Assembly (NCBI RefSeq): GCF_004138325.1
Contig: NZ_SBLB01000002.1
Span: forward strand, 372,001-436,000
DNA length: 64,000 bases
From: Spirosoma sordidisoli
Lineage (GTDB): Bacteria; Bacteroidota; Bacteroidia; Cytophagales; Spirosomataceae
Direction: 5' to 3'
Shown here: positions 35,503 to 44,574 of the stretch, in pieces
How positions within the stretch are numbered: position 1 is the stretch's first letter
How the letters are laid out: every line of letters begins with the position of its first letter
Made by a program: the position numbers and the translations under genes
Notes under the pieces: generated by a model
Seen by the model: the letters and a program-made list of their open reading frames with translations, nothing else
Databases searched by the model: none
What the model was told of the DNA's origin: nothing

Positions 35503-35654
35503 TTCCATGGCCTGATGCGAAACGGTATACAACAACCTCTCGGAAGACTGAGAGAAGGCCCCGCTTCCTTACCAAGTTGTAACAGCAGCAGAGAAATTGA
35601 GCGCACCTGACGATAAGCAAAGCTGCTAATTCTCTTGCGATAGGCCATATACCT

Positions 35655-35695
35655 AACGAAAAAGGCTTCTGCTATTTACAGAAGCCTTTTTCGTT
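35655..35695. terminator. Intrinsic terminator, bidirectional
   Basis: A 17-bp perfect stem AACGAAAAAGGCTTCTG (35655-35671) / CAGAAGCCTTTTTCGTT (35679-35695), 7-nt loop. The A and T runs lie inside the stem on both strands. Confidence 0.8.
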
Positions 35696-35802
35696 GAGCC
35701 AGTGAGACGAATCAGCTGACTGGCGGCTAGCTTGGCAAGAGGGCACTAGGTGCTATAAGCAGACATTCTGTGCCAAGCTAGATTAGCTAAACAAATATTA
35801 CT

Positions 35803-35817
35803 GATAGTATTACTATC
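35803..35817. promoter_or_regulatory. 15-bp palindrome identical to the exporter-region site
   Basis: GATAGTATTACTATC has perfect 7-bp arms and is the exact reverse complement of 27428-27442. It lies 8 bp upstream of a -7 box for isocitrate dehydrogenase, a position where a bound repressor would block the promoter. Confidence 0.55.
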
Positions 35818-35825
35818 ATATTGGT

Positions 35826-35833
35826 TATTTTTG
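35826..35833 (+). promoter_or_regulatory. Candidate -7 promoter box of icd (TATTTTTG)
   Basis: TATTTTTG matches the Bacteroidota TAnnTTTG consensus exactly, 29 bp before the ATG at 35863. Transcription would start near 35840, leaving a short leader. No clear -33 TTTG is seen; the palindrome occupies that place. Confidence 0.5.
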
Positions 35834-35862
35834 CTTTCCTTTGTGCGGTAATTTATACGCAC

Positions 35863-37308
35863 ATGGAAAAAACACCTATCACAGTTGCTTACGGGGACGG
35901 TATTGGTCCCGAAATCATGCAGGCTACCCTCGATATCTTACAGGCTGGCGGTGCTCAGCTCGATATCGAGACGATTGAGATTGGCGAGAAAGTGTATCTC
36001 AGCGGCAACTCCGCTGGTATAGCTCCTGAGGCCTGGGAGTCGCTTCGGCGCACGAAGGTTTTTTTGAAAGCACCGATTACAACACCCCAGGGCGGAGGCT
36101 TCAAAAGCCTGAACGTAACGACGCGTAAAGTGCTGGGTCTGTTTGCCAATGTTCGGCCCTGTGTGGCCTATTCCCCCTTTGTCAGCACCAAGCATCCGGC
36201 TATGGATGTGGTTATCGTGCGGGAAAACGAAGAAGATCTGTACGCGGGCATCGAACACCAGCAAACGCAGGAAGTGGTGCAGTGCCTGAAGCTCATCTCA
36301 CGGCCCGGCACTGAAAAAATCATTCGTTATGCGTTCGAGTATGCCCGCGCCTACGGCCGTAAGAAGGTGACCTGTTTCAGCAAAGACAACATCATGAAGC
36401 AGACCGATGGCCTGTTCCATAAGGTTTTTGACGAAGTAGCGGCCGAGTATCCGGAGCTGGAAAACGAACACTGGATCGTTGACATCGGAGCGGCTAAACT
36501 GGCCGACACACCGGAAGTATTCGATGTGATTGTCATGCCGAATCTCTACGGGGATATACTATCAGACGTGGCTGCCCAGATTGCGGGCTCGGTCGGTCTG
36601 GCCGGTAGCGCGAACATTGGGCAGGAAGTGGCCATGTTCGAAGCTATACACGGATCGGCTCCCCGTCGGGCGGGTCAGAACCTGGCCAACCCATCGGGGC
36701 TGTTACTCGGCTCGATCATGATGCTGGTTCATATTGGCCAGAACGAAGCGGCTGAGCGCGTACATAACGCCTGGCTCAAAACGCTGGAAGATGGCATTCA
36801 TACCTACGATATCTTCGACGCCAGCGTCAGCACCGAAAAAGTAGGTACCCGCGAATTTGCGCAGGCTGTTATTGCCCGGTTGGGCCAAAAACCCCAGCAG
36901 CTAACCCCGGTTAGTTACGCGCAGGCTAAAAACGTGAGTTTCAACGTGACGCCGAAACCCCAGGCGCCCGTAGCTATCGAAACGGTGGGCGTCGATATCT
37001 TCCTTCGCCATACGGATCGGGATCCGAACAAACTCGGTCAGGCCCTCAAAACACATAAAGCGGGCGCTATGAGCCTGTCGATGATCACCAACCGGGGGGT
37101 TAAAGTATGGCCGGATGGGTTTGCGGAGACGTTCTGTACGGACCACTGGCGGTGTCGTTTTAAATCGGAGGCTCTGGATCCGTCGTCGTATCAGGACATT
37201 CTGGCGCTGCAGCAATCCATCACGGAGGCTGGTTTCGAGATCATCAAAACCGAGAACCTCTGCACCTTCGATGGGCAACCCGTTTTCTCGGCCGGACAGG
37301 GAGCATAG
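35863..37308 (+). CDS. icd: NADP-dependent isocitrate dehydrogenase (long form)
   Basis: 481 residues from the ATG at 35863 (MEKTPITVAYGDGIGPEIM). An in-frame ATG at 35821 overlaps the promoter box and is rejected. The metal/substrate segments are RENEEDLYAGIEHQQT (~res 118-133), VTCFSKDNIMKQTDG and MPNLYGDILSDVAAQIAG (~res 225). HGSAPRRAGQNLANPSG marks the nucleotide site. A ~140-residue C-terminal extension after ~res 340 is like the Thermus-type long enzyme. It converts isocitrate to 2-oxoglutarate in the TCA cycle. The promoter palindrome shared with the exporter region is unexpected for a housekeeping gene. Confidence 0.95.
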   Translation: MEKTPITVAYGDGIGPEIMQATLDILQAGGAQLDIETIEIGEKVYLSGNSAGIAPEAWESLRRTKVFLKAPITTPQGGGFKSLNVTTRKVLGLFANVRPCVAYSPFVSTKHPAMDVVIVRENEEDLYAGIEHQQTQEVVQCLKLISRPGTEKIIRYAFEYARAYGRKKVTCFSKDNIMKQTDGLFHKVFDEVAAEYPELENEHWIVDIGAAKLADTPEVFDVIVMPNLYGDILSDVAAQIAGSVGLAGSANIGQEVAMFEAIHGSAPRRAGQNLANPSGLLLGSIMMLVHIGQNEAAERVHNAWLKTLEDGIHTYDIFDASVSTEKVGTREFAQAVIARLGQKPQQLTPVSYAQAKNVSFNVTPKPQAPVAIETVGVDIFLRHTDRDPNKLGQALKTHKAGAMSLSMITNRGVKVWPDGFAETFCTDHWRCRFKSEALDPSSYQDILALQQSITEAGFEIIKTENLCTFDGQPVFSAGQGA

Positions 37309-37361
37309 CCAGCATCTGGCTGCTAATTAAATACCCAGGTACCCTAATAACAGACACGATC

Positions 37362-37643
37362 ATGACAGATCAACACGATTTTCAGCTCATCAACGGCCGA
37401 TTCAGTAGCAATGAGGCCGAGTTATTGATCAGTGAACTGGCTCAGGCCAAAATACAGCACCACATGCGTCGGATTGCCTGGCACGATTATGCCGAAGAGG
37501 ACATCAAGGCCCTGGAGGTCCGCATCCGCGAAATAGAAACCGACCTGCGCGAAACAATCCGGCTTATCAAGACAACCGCCGGGCCTGAGGGGTCAGTGGA
37601 TATCGAGGGAGTTATCCGAATGCGTTTCGTTCGTCAGGTGTAG
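37362..37643 (+). CDS. Small conserved-looking cytoplasmic protein, unknown function
   Basis: 93 residues (MTDQHDFQLINGRFSSNEAE) with a helical, charged body (IAWHDYAEEDIKALEVRIRE) likely to form a coiled coil; no signal peptide and no cysteine. I do not recognise the family. It follows icd by 53 bp and may share its transcript. Its last 51 bp overlap the 3' end of the convergent histidine kinase gene. Confidence 0.6.
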   Translation: MTDQHDFQLINGRFSSNEAELLISELAQAKIQHHMRRIAWHDYAEEDIKALEVRIREIETDLRETIRLIKTTAGPEGSVDIEGVIRMRFVRQV

Positions 37644-39017
37644 TGCCGATTGGCGCAGGGCCGCGTTGGTCTGAGTCGGTAAACTGATCCGGAAGGTAGT
37701 CCCCTTATTTAAGGCAGACTCTACCTCGATCCGACCCTGATGGAGGTCAATGATGCGCCGGGTCAAGGCCAGTCCAATGCCGTGCCCACGGATGGTCAGT
37801 ACGTTCTCAGAGCGGAAAAACGGCTCGAAGATATGTTGAATGTCGCCGGGTGGAATTCCCTGTCCATGATCACTGATGGTCAGGTGAATTTCGCCCGGCT
37901 CGAAAGCAATTCGTACCGATACCTGCTCGTCGGCTGAATACTTGCATCCGTTTTCGAGCAGGTTCTGAAGCGCCGTCTGTAGCAGCGACTCCTCGCCCAT
38001 GATCACCAGGTCTTCTTCCTGATCGGGCAGGTTTTCGAAGTCGATGTCGATCTGATAGGAAGGCTTTTTCTGGGTCATCTGGCTCTGGGCCTGCCACAAT
38101 AGCTCATCGATCCGGACGGGCTGGTAACGCAACATAACCGCGTCGGCGTTGGCCTGGGCCAGTTCAAGGAGGCCATTGACCAGCCGGATCATGTTCTGTA
38201 CCTCGTCGAGCAAACCGTCCAGCGCGGCTTCATAATCCGGTGTGGTTCGGGGTTGCAGCCGGGTCACCTCAATCTGGCCCATCATGACCGTTAATGGAGT
38301 CCGGAGTTCGTGCGACGCATGTGAAACAAAACTTTTCTGGGTAACGAAGGCTACTTCAAGGCGACTCAGGAGGGCGTTGAAGGTACGGGCCAGCGCAGCA
38401 AGCTCATCTCGCTGACGACCAACGCGGAGCCGCTCATGAATGTTGGTGGCGGAGATGGAGTTGACCTGGGCAATAAGTTCAGCAACGGGTCGGAGCGCAT
38501 CGGTAGCAAACAGATAACCGGCAATGCCGGCGATGATCAGGCTGAGCAGCCACCCTACCACCAGCAAATCGCGCAATCGGTCGAGTTTGCTAAAGCCGTA
38601 GCGATCATTGGCCGAGACAAAAATAACGAACGACTGACCTCGGCTATTCTGCGACCGTACGCCAACGGCTTCTATATCGCCCTGTCGGAGGTACTGGGGT
38701 TGTCGGGTCGTAATCCGGCGCAGGAGGCCGGGCGAAACCGGAAAACGGGGGCGCTGGGTACCTTTGCTGTATAGAACCAGACCCTGGTCGTTGTAAATAG
38801 TGATCTGCTCGTCGATCATGAACGATAGATCTGTACGGGGAATTTCGCCAACATCTTCCCGTAACTGTATGGTGGTAAATGCGCGTTCCTCGAGTCGCTG
38901 CTGAAACTCCTGTTGTCGAAACTGATCGTAGAAATAATAGACTGACCCCGTAAACAGCAGCATGATTAACGCGACCAGAAGCACGAAAAGCAGTGTTAGG
39001 CGAGTCCGTATATTCAT
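37593..39017 (-). CDS. Sensor histidine kinase (HAMP, HisKA, HATPase)
   Basis: 474 residues. TM1 is at ~res 8-29, followed by a ~125-residue periplasmic sensor, TM2 (~res 153-172, VVGWLLSLIIAGIAGYLFAT) and HAMP. The phospho-acceptor histidine is in SFVSHASHELRTPLTVMMGQ (~res 240), then the N box NLLENGCKYS, G1 DHGQGIPPGD and G2 GHGIGLALTRRI. It phosphorylates the regulator encoded 82 bp upstream. The position just after a metal RND operon points to metal sensing (CusS/CzcS-like), which is inference. Confidence 0.93.
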   Translation of the reverse strand: MNIRTRLTLLFVLLVALIMLLFTGSVYYFYDQFRQQEFQQRLEERAFTTIQLREDVGEIPRTDLSFMIDEQITIYNDQGLVLYSKGTQRPRFPVSPGLLRRITTRQPQYLRQGDIEAVGVRSQNSRGQSFVIFVSANDRYGFSKLDRLRDLLVVGWLLSLIIAGIAGYLFATDALRPVAELIAQVNSISATNIHERLRVGRQRDELAALARTFNALLSRLEVAFVTQKSFVSHASHELRTPLTVMMGQIEVTRLQPRTTPDYEAALDGLLDEVQNMIRLVNGLLELAQANADAVMLRYQPVRIDELLWQAQSQMTQKKPSYQIDIDFENLPDQEEDLVIMGEESLLQTALQNLLENGCKYSADEQVSVRIAFEPGEIHLTISDHGQGIPPGDIQHIFEPFFRSENVLTIRGHGIGLALTRRIIDLHQGRIEVESALNKGTTFRISLPTQTNAALRQSALHLTNETHSDNSLDIH

Positions 39018-39099
39018 GGGAATAAAGGCGGGGCAGGGGGAAGTAGCGAAAGAACTGGTGAGTAGACTGGTGCGGCTTTCCTACCCTGGTTCTCCTCTG

Positions 39100-39777
39100 T
39101 TACTCCTCTTTGAGCATGTAGCCCATACCAATTACAGTATGAATTAACTTATGGGGGAAGTCTTTGTCAACTTTTTTGCGTAAAAAGTTAACGTAAACAT
39201 CGATTACATTCGTGCCGGTATCGAAATGGATATCCCAGACTTTCTCGGCAATATCGACTCTGGAAACCACCCGGCCCCGGTTCCGCATCAGGTAATCGAG
39301 TAGGCCAAATTCCTTAGCCGTCAGCTCAATACGTTTGTTGCCCCGGCGTGCTACCTTCTCGTTCAGGTCCAGCTCCAGATCCCCTACTTTCAACACGTTT
39401 GATTGGGTGCCGGGATCGGTAGCCCGTTTGGTCAGGGCGCGCAGGCGAGCCATCAGTTCCCGAAATTCGAACGGCTTGACCAGGTAGTCGTCGGCCCCGG
39501 ACTCGAAGCCCGTCAATTTATCATCTACCGAACTCATGGCAGTCAGCATCAGAACCGGCGTCCTGACCTGCTCCTGCCGCAGGGCCTGAACAACGTCATA
39601 CCCATTCATTTTGGGCAGGTTAACATCCATTACAATAACGTCATACGTATTGTTCAGGGCCATATTTCGACCTACTTGTCCGTCGTAGGCAATGTCTACC
39701 TCACAGGATTGCTCTTCCAGTCCTTTTTTTACGAACGAGGCCAACTTTGGCTCGTCCTCAACCATCAGAATCTTCAT
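39100..39777 (-). CDS. OmpR-family response regulator
   Basis: 225 residues from the ATG at 39775-39777 (MKILMVEDEPKLASFV), preferred to an in-frame ATG 14 codons earlier. The receiver has the acidic pair EDE, the phospho-acceptor in VIVMDVNLPKMNGYDV (~res 51) and KPFEFRELMARLRAL. The winged-helix DNA-binding domain (~res 130-222) ends FPHKLIHTVIGMGYMLKEE. It is paired with the kinase downstream, an arrangement typical of CzcRS/CusRS systems. Confidence 0.95.
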   Translation of the reverse strand: MKILMVEDEPKLASFVKKGLEEQSCEVDIAYDGQVGRNMALNNTYDVIVMDVNLPKMNGYDVVQALRQEQVRTPVLMLTAMSSVDDKLTGFESGADDYLVKPFEFRELMARLRALTKRATDPGTQSNVLKVGDLELDLNEKVARRGNKRIELTAKEFGLLDYLMRNRGRVVSRVDIAEKVWDIHFDTGTNVIDVYVNFLRKKVDKDFPHKLIHTVIGMGYMLKEE

Positions 39778-40134
39778 ATCGGCAACATACGCACCTATTT
39801 TGTTATTTAAAAATGGCAAACGGTTTTATTTTGAGGTGACGAGTGCAAAAAAACAAATACCCCCAGAAACAAAAAAGCCGCTCCGAAAATCGGGGCGGCT
39901 TTCCGCTTCTATCCACACCATTTCAAGACAGGTAACCGATGGTCACCACGTCTTGATGTTCAACCTTCCCTTTGTAAAGGATTGTTATGCTAAAGTAAGC
40001 AAATTTCTTCGTAGCGCAAGATCGGTTTGGACATTTTGATTCTGCGTAATGCCCTCAACTACGTTGCGATTTAACTAGTAAACGCTACTACAGCGGTTAA
40101 AATTATCTAGCGTAGTAACTTTTGATTTCGGATC
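39778..40134. other. 357-bp intergenic region between czcA-like gene and response regulator
   Basis: The region holds the RND-operon terminator (39874-39902) and the presumed promoter of the regulator-kinase pair. I see no gene. Apart from the hairpin the sequence is AT-rich. Confidence 0.6.
39874..39902 (-). terminator. Terminator of the metal RND operon
   Basis: Stem AAAGCCGCTCCG (39874-39885) / CGGGGCGGCTTT (39891-39902), one G-T pair, 5-nt loop. On the minus strand it is followed by a run of T (A run before 39874). Confidence 0.8.
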
Positions 40135-43100
40135 CTATAAAGGCTGAAACTGACGCCGGTAGAAGGCATAAAAAATCAGCGGAAAAACGAACAGCGTTAG
40201 CAGGGTAGCCGAAATAAGCCCGCCAATAACGACGATAGCGAGCGGTCGGGCCGTTTCTGAGCCGATTCCGTGCGATACGGCCGCTGGGATCAGACCAATG
40301 CCTGCCATCATGGCCGTCATTACAACGGGGCGTATCCGGGAAATAACCCCCTCCCGGATAGAGGTATTCAGCGACAGGTTGTTTCGGAGGTTCTTCTTGA
40401 AGACAGTGATCAAAATGACGCCATTCTGAATACAGATGCCAAACAAGGCAATGAAGCCGATACCGGCCGATATGCTGAAATTGACATGCGTCACGAGCAG
40501 CGCTGCAATACCACCGATAACCGCAAACGGTACGTTGACCAACACCAGTCCGGCGTCTTTCCCGTTGCCGAACAACACAAACAGGATCAGGAAGATACCC
40601 AGCAGGCTAATCGGTACTACCTGCTCCAGCCGGTTCGTAGCCCGCTGCTGGTTCTCAAAATCGCCCGCCCATTTAATCGTATAACCGGCTGGTAATGATA
40701 CGTGGGCGGCTACTTTCTGACGGGCCTCGGCAACGGCGCTGCCCATGTCGCGTCCGCGCACCGAGAATTTAACGGCGCCGTACCGCTGGCCCCCTTCTCT
40801 GAAGATAAGGACGGGCCCTGTCTGGGTCGTTACCTTCCCAAGTTCCTGGATAGGAATCATGGCCGTCGACGCGCCCGAGCCGGACTGAGTCGGTACCATA
40901 AGCCGCCCAATTTCCTGTTCGTTGGAGCGGAACGGGCGGTCGTACCGGATGCGCAGATCGAACTTCCGCTCGCCCTCATAGATCTGGGTAGCTGCTTTCC
41001 CACCAATAGCCATCTCAATGACAGCTTCAGCCTCGGCTTTGTCGACCCCGTAGAGGGCCAGTTTACGTTCATCCAGCTCGACCCGCATTTCGGGCTGCCC
41101 AGTTGTCCGAATCACTCCCAGGTCTTCAATGCCCTGAACGGTGGCCAGCTGTTGCTGCACCTCCTGCGACTTACGTTCCAGGATGGTCTGATCCGGACCG
41201 AATATTTTAACGGCAATCGAGCCTTTCACGCCCGAAACAGCCTCTTCTACGTTGTCCATAATTGGCTGCGAAAAACCGAAATTAACGCCCGGAAAAACGC
41301 GCAGTTTTTCCTGCATCTTATCAATTAATTCTTCTTTGGTCAGCCCGCTTTTCCATTCATCCTGCGGGTAGATATCGACCAGAAACTCGATGTTGTAAAA
41401 GCCGGTGGGGTCGGTTCCGTCGTTGGGTCGGCCGGTCTGCGAAATCACCCCTTTCACTTCCGGAAACTGCTCGAATACATGCCGCATCTGAATACTTTGC
41501 TTCACCGACTCCGGCAGCGAAATACTCATGGGCATGGTGGCCCGCACGTAGATGGACCCTTCGTTCAGCTCGGGCAGAAACTCAGTACCCAGCAGGCTGA
41601 AACCCGACAAACCGATCACAACCACAAAAGCGGTAACCAGCAGGCTCAGCTTCTTGTGCGCAAAGGTGAAGCCGAACGCCTGGGTGGCATAACGGGTGAC
41701 AAGATTGACGAACGGGTTGTGCTTCTCACGAACGTTTTTCTTCAGCAGCAGGCTGGCCAGCACCGGCACCAGGGTCAGGGTGAAAAAGAGCGCGCCGAGC
41801 AGCGCAAAGCCCAGGGTCCAGGCCAGCGGGCTGAACAGTTTACCTTCTACTTTCTGAAACGAAAAGATGGGGAGCAGGCAGGTTATGATGATAAGCTTGG
41901 AGAAAAATATGGCTTTCCCCATTTCGGTGCCCGTTTTGCGAAGCACGCCGAGTTTGGCCAGGCGGTTGAAGCGCGCCATGCCCTGCTCATGGGCCAGCTG
42001 ATCCAGGGTAACAAAAATACCCTCGACCATGACCACCGCTCCGTCGACGATGATACCGAAGTCGATGGCGCCCATCGACAGCAGATTGGCCGACATACCC
42101 TTTAGCCGAAGACACACAAACGCAAACAGCAGCGCCAGCGGAATGACGATAGAAACGGTAATCGTAGTGCGCCAGTCGGCCATAAACAGGAAGACAATGA
42201 CCGTAACGAATACAATGCCTTCGAGCAGGTTGTGCGTAACGGTATGGGTGGCAAAATGAATGAGCGACTCCCGATTATAGAATGTGTTAATTTGTACGTC
42301 GGAAGGCAGGATGCTGGTGTTGAGCTCGTTGATTTTGGCTTTTACCCGGTCAATGACTTCGCTGGGGTTCTCGCCCTTGCGCATGACCACGATACACTCT
42401 ACCACATCGTCGCGTTTGTCGCGTCCGGCCTGACCCAGGCGGGGGAGGGCCGACTCCGATACCTGCGCTACGTTTCGTACGGTGATAGGGGTTCCGTTGA
42501 CGTTTTTGATGGCAATGTTCTGGATATCATCCTGGTTTCGCAACAGACCAATACCCCGAACCACGTAGGCTTCGGCGTTTTTTTCGATGACATCTCCACC
42601 AACGTTGACGTTCGAGTTGGCCACGGCCTGATACAGCTCGAGAGGGGTAATGTGATAATCGATCAGCCGACGCGGGTCGACCGATATTTCGTAGGTTTTT
42701 ACCTCGCCCCCAAAGCTGACCACATCGGCTACGCCCGGCACGCCCTTCAGCTGCCGGTCAATGACCCAGTCCTGAATGGTTTTTAGCTCGCGGGCGGTGC
42801 GGGTGGGTGACTGGAGCGTGTACCGGAAAATCTCACCGGTGGGGCCGTAGGGAGGCTGTACGTCGGGGCGGACGCCTTCGGGCAGGTCGACGCTACCGAG
42901 CAGGTTGTTGACCTGCTGGCGCGCAAAGGCATCATCGGCTCCGTCGTCGAACATGATCTTGACAACCGATAAGCCGAAAAGAGAAGTCGAGCGGATATCG
43001 GTGCGTTTCTGAACCGGGTTGAGCCCAATCTCGATCGGAATGGTTACGAATTTCTCGACCTCTTCGGCCGAGCGGCCGGGCCATTGAGTAATGAGGGTAA

Positions 43101-43248
43101 TCTGCGTATTGGTAACGTCGGGGAAAGCCTCGATGGGCGTATTCTGATAGCTGATGATACCCGCTATCACCGCCAGGGCCGTCAGGAAAAAAACAAAGAA
43201 TCTGTTTTTCAGCGAGAACGACAGGATGGATCGAATGAACGTATTCAT
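40135..43248 (-). CDS. czcA-like: Heavy-metal efflux RND permease, CzcA/CusA family
   Basis: 1037 residues, full length. The HME-RND TM4 motif is AIDFGIIVDGAVVMVEGIF (~res 404). DFG...D is the pattern of the divalent-metal (CzcA/CnrA) branch rather than the Cu/Ag (CusA) branch. The N-terminus MNTFIRSILSFSLKNRFFVFF and the ISYQNTPIEAFPDVTNTQ segment are standard. It exports metal ions (Zn, Co, Cd or Ni likely) with the adaptor and TolC encoded upstream. Metal specificity is inferred only from this motif. Confidence 0.94.
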   Translation of the reverse strand: MNTFIRSILSFSLKNRFFVFFLTALAVIAGIISYQNTPIEAFPDVTNTQITLITQWPGRSAEEVEKFVTIPIEIGLNPVQKRTDIRSTSLFGLSVVKIMFDDGADDAFARQQVNNLLGSVDLPEGVRPDVQPPYGPTGEIFRYTLQSPTRTARELKTIQDWVIDRQLKGVPGVADVVSFGGEVKTYEISVDPRRLIDYHITPLELYQAVANSNVNVGGDVIEKNAEAYVVRGIGLLRNQDDIQNIAIKNVNGTPITVRNVAQVSESALPRLGQAGRDKRDDVVECIVVMRKGENPSEVIDRVKAKINELNTSILPSDVQINTFYNRESLIHFATHTVTHNLLEGIVFVTVIVFLFMADWRTTITVSIVIPLALLFAFVCLRLKGMSANLLSMGAIDFGIIVDGAVVMVEGIFVTLDQLAHEQGMARFNRLAKLGVLRKTGTEMGKAIFFSKLIIITCLLPIFSFQKVEGKLFSPLAWTLGFALLGALFFTLTLVPVLASLLLKKNVREKHNPFVNLVTRYATQAFGFTFAHKKLSLLVTAFVVVIGLSGFSLLGTEFLPELNEGSIYVRATMPMSISLPESVKQSIQMRHVFEQFPEVKGVISQTGRPNDGTDPTGFYNIEFLVDIYPQDEWKSGLTKEELIDKMQEKLRVFPGVNFGFSQPIMDNVEEAVSGVKGSIAVKIFGPDQTILERKSQEVQQQLATVQGIEDLGVIRTTGQPEMRVELDERKLALYGVDKAEAEAVIEMAIGGKAATQIYEGERKFDLRIRYDRPFRSNEQEIGRLMVPTQSGSGASTAMIPIQELGKVTTQTGPVLIFREGGQRYGAVKFSVRGRDMGSAVAEARQKVAAHVSLPAGYTIKWAGDFENQQRATNRLEQVVPISLLGIFLILFVLFGNGKDAGLVLVNVPFAVIGGIAALLVTHVNFSISAGIGFIALFGICIQNGVILITVFKKNLRNNLSLNTSIREGVISRIRPVVMTAMMAGIGLIPAAVSHGIGSETARPLAIVVIGGLISATLLTLFVFPLIFYAFYRRQFQPL

Positions 43249-43290
43249 AGCCAGTGGGCTAAGAGGTGGGAGGCAAGAAGAAAGGCTGGG

Positions 43291-44538
43291 TTAATTGCCC
43301 AGTGCGCTGTAAATCAGGAGTTGATTGGTAGTGACTACCCGATCGCCCACGGCCAGACCACCCGACAGGTAAGTGGTTGACCCGATGGTTTTGTAAATCG
43401 AAATCTCGCGCACGATTGGCTGATTATGCCGGTTGACGGCCACTACGAAATTGCGGTTTTTGTCGAACACCACGGCGCTTGCCGGAATAGCTACCCGCTG
43501 GTCATGACCGGCATAGGTAACGTTTACGTTGGCAAACATCTCGGGTTTAAGCGGATAAGGGTTCGGGCCTGTCGGCTGGTTATCGAGCGTGACCCGGATT
43601 TTCATCGTTTTGCTCTCCGGGTCGAGCATGTTGAAAATCTTGTCGATTCGCCCCCGAAACACTTTGTCAGGATAGGAGAGGGTCGTAATCGTTGCCCTGT
43701 CTCCTTCGTGCACGTTAGCCAGATCGGATTCGTAGACGTTGGCCAGTACCCAGACGTGGTCGAGGTTCGAAATGGTGAACAGGTTCTCGGGGTCATCGGA
43801 CCGAATTTCCAGGCCGGGTGATGCTGTTTTTTCGACGATAAACCCGCTCATGGGCGCTTTCACGACGTATACTGACCCATTGCCACCCAGAATATGCCGT
43901 CGTTCGGCTACCCGGTTTACCTCGCCCCTGGCGGCCTGAAGCTGTTGCTGGCTGGCCACGAGTTCGCGCTGGGAGCTGAGGCCGGCCTGCGCCATATCTT
44001 CGGTTACCTGCAGGTTTTTCTGCGCCACTGATAACTGGCCACGAGCCGTAACGCCCTGCTGCTCCAGGTCGGCCAGGTCGCCGGATCGGATCACGGCCAG
44101 GGTTTGACCTTTTCGGACAAAATCGCCCAGATCTGCTTTGATCGCGTCAACGTGACCACCAACCAGTGGGAATACTTTGACGACCTGATCCTGATTGACC
44201 GTAACCTTACCGGTCAGGTTAAGTTCGTTCCGGGTGGTTTCGAGCTGGGCGGTATCGAAGGTGGCGCTGGCCAGCAGATTGGTTTTGGGGGTAACGGAGG
44301 TGGCTTGGGCCGGCGAATCGGAATGACCACAGCTGCTGAGGGCGCCTATGAGCAGGAGACCCGCCAGACTCGCCAGGCCTTTGGAGCCAGGTATCCGGTT
44401 CGTCTGATGAGCTAGCCGTACAATCAGGCCAAACGAAAAACGGGTAGCCATGGCCGATTTGGGATCGGCTGTTACGCCGAGCCGGTCAGACAGGCGTAGC
44501 GGTCGGCTACAGGGAAGAATAGTGGGGTGTCGTTTCAT
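43291..44538 (-). CDS. czcB-like: RND metal efflux periplasmic adaptor, CzcB-like
   Basis: 415 residues from the first ATG, but a lipoprotein leader (LLLIGALSSCGHSDS) begins well downstream, so the true start is probably the ATG at 44451 (MATRFSFGLI) or another internal one. The lipoyl halves are VKVFPLVGGHVDAIKADLGD and VKAPMSGFIVEKTASPGLEI, followed by the barrel region ATITTLSYPDKVFRGRIDKI. No His-rich metal-binding N-terminal region is seen. It sits between tolC and the czcA-like gene, 42 bp before the latter. Confidence 0.88.
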   Translation of the reverse strand: MKRHPTILPCSRPLRLSDRLGVTADPKSAMATRFSFGLIVRLAHQTNRIPGSKGLASLAGLLLIGALSSCGHSDSPAQATSVTPKTNLLASATFDTAQLETTRNELNLTGKVTVNQDQVVKVFPLVGGHVDAIKADLGDFVRKGQTLAVIRSGDLADLEQQGVTARGQLSVAQKNLQVTEDMAQAGLSSQRELVASQQQLQAARGEVNRVAERRHILGGNGSVYVVKAPMSGFIVEKTASPGLEIRSDDPENLFTISNLDHVWVLANVYESDLANVHEGDRATITTLSYPDKVFRGRIDKIFNMLDPESKTMKIRVTLDNQPTGPNPYPLKPEMFANVNVTYAGHDQRVAIPASAVVFDKNRNFVVAVNRHNQPIVREISIYKTIGSTTYLSGGLAVGDRVVTTNQLLIYSALGN

Positions 44539-44574
44539 ATCGAATGTCTGTCTTACCTATTCCTGTGTGTTCAG

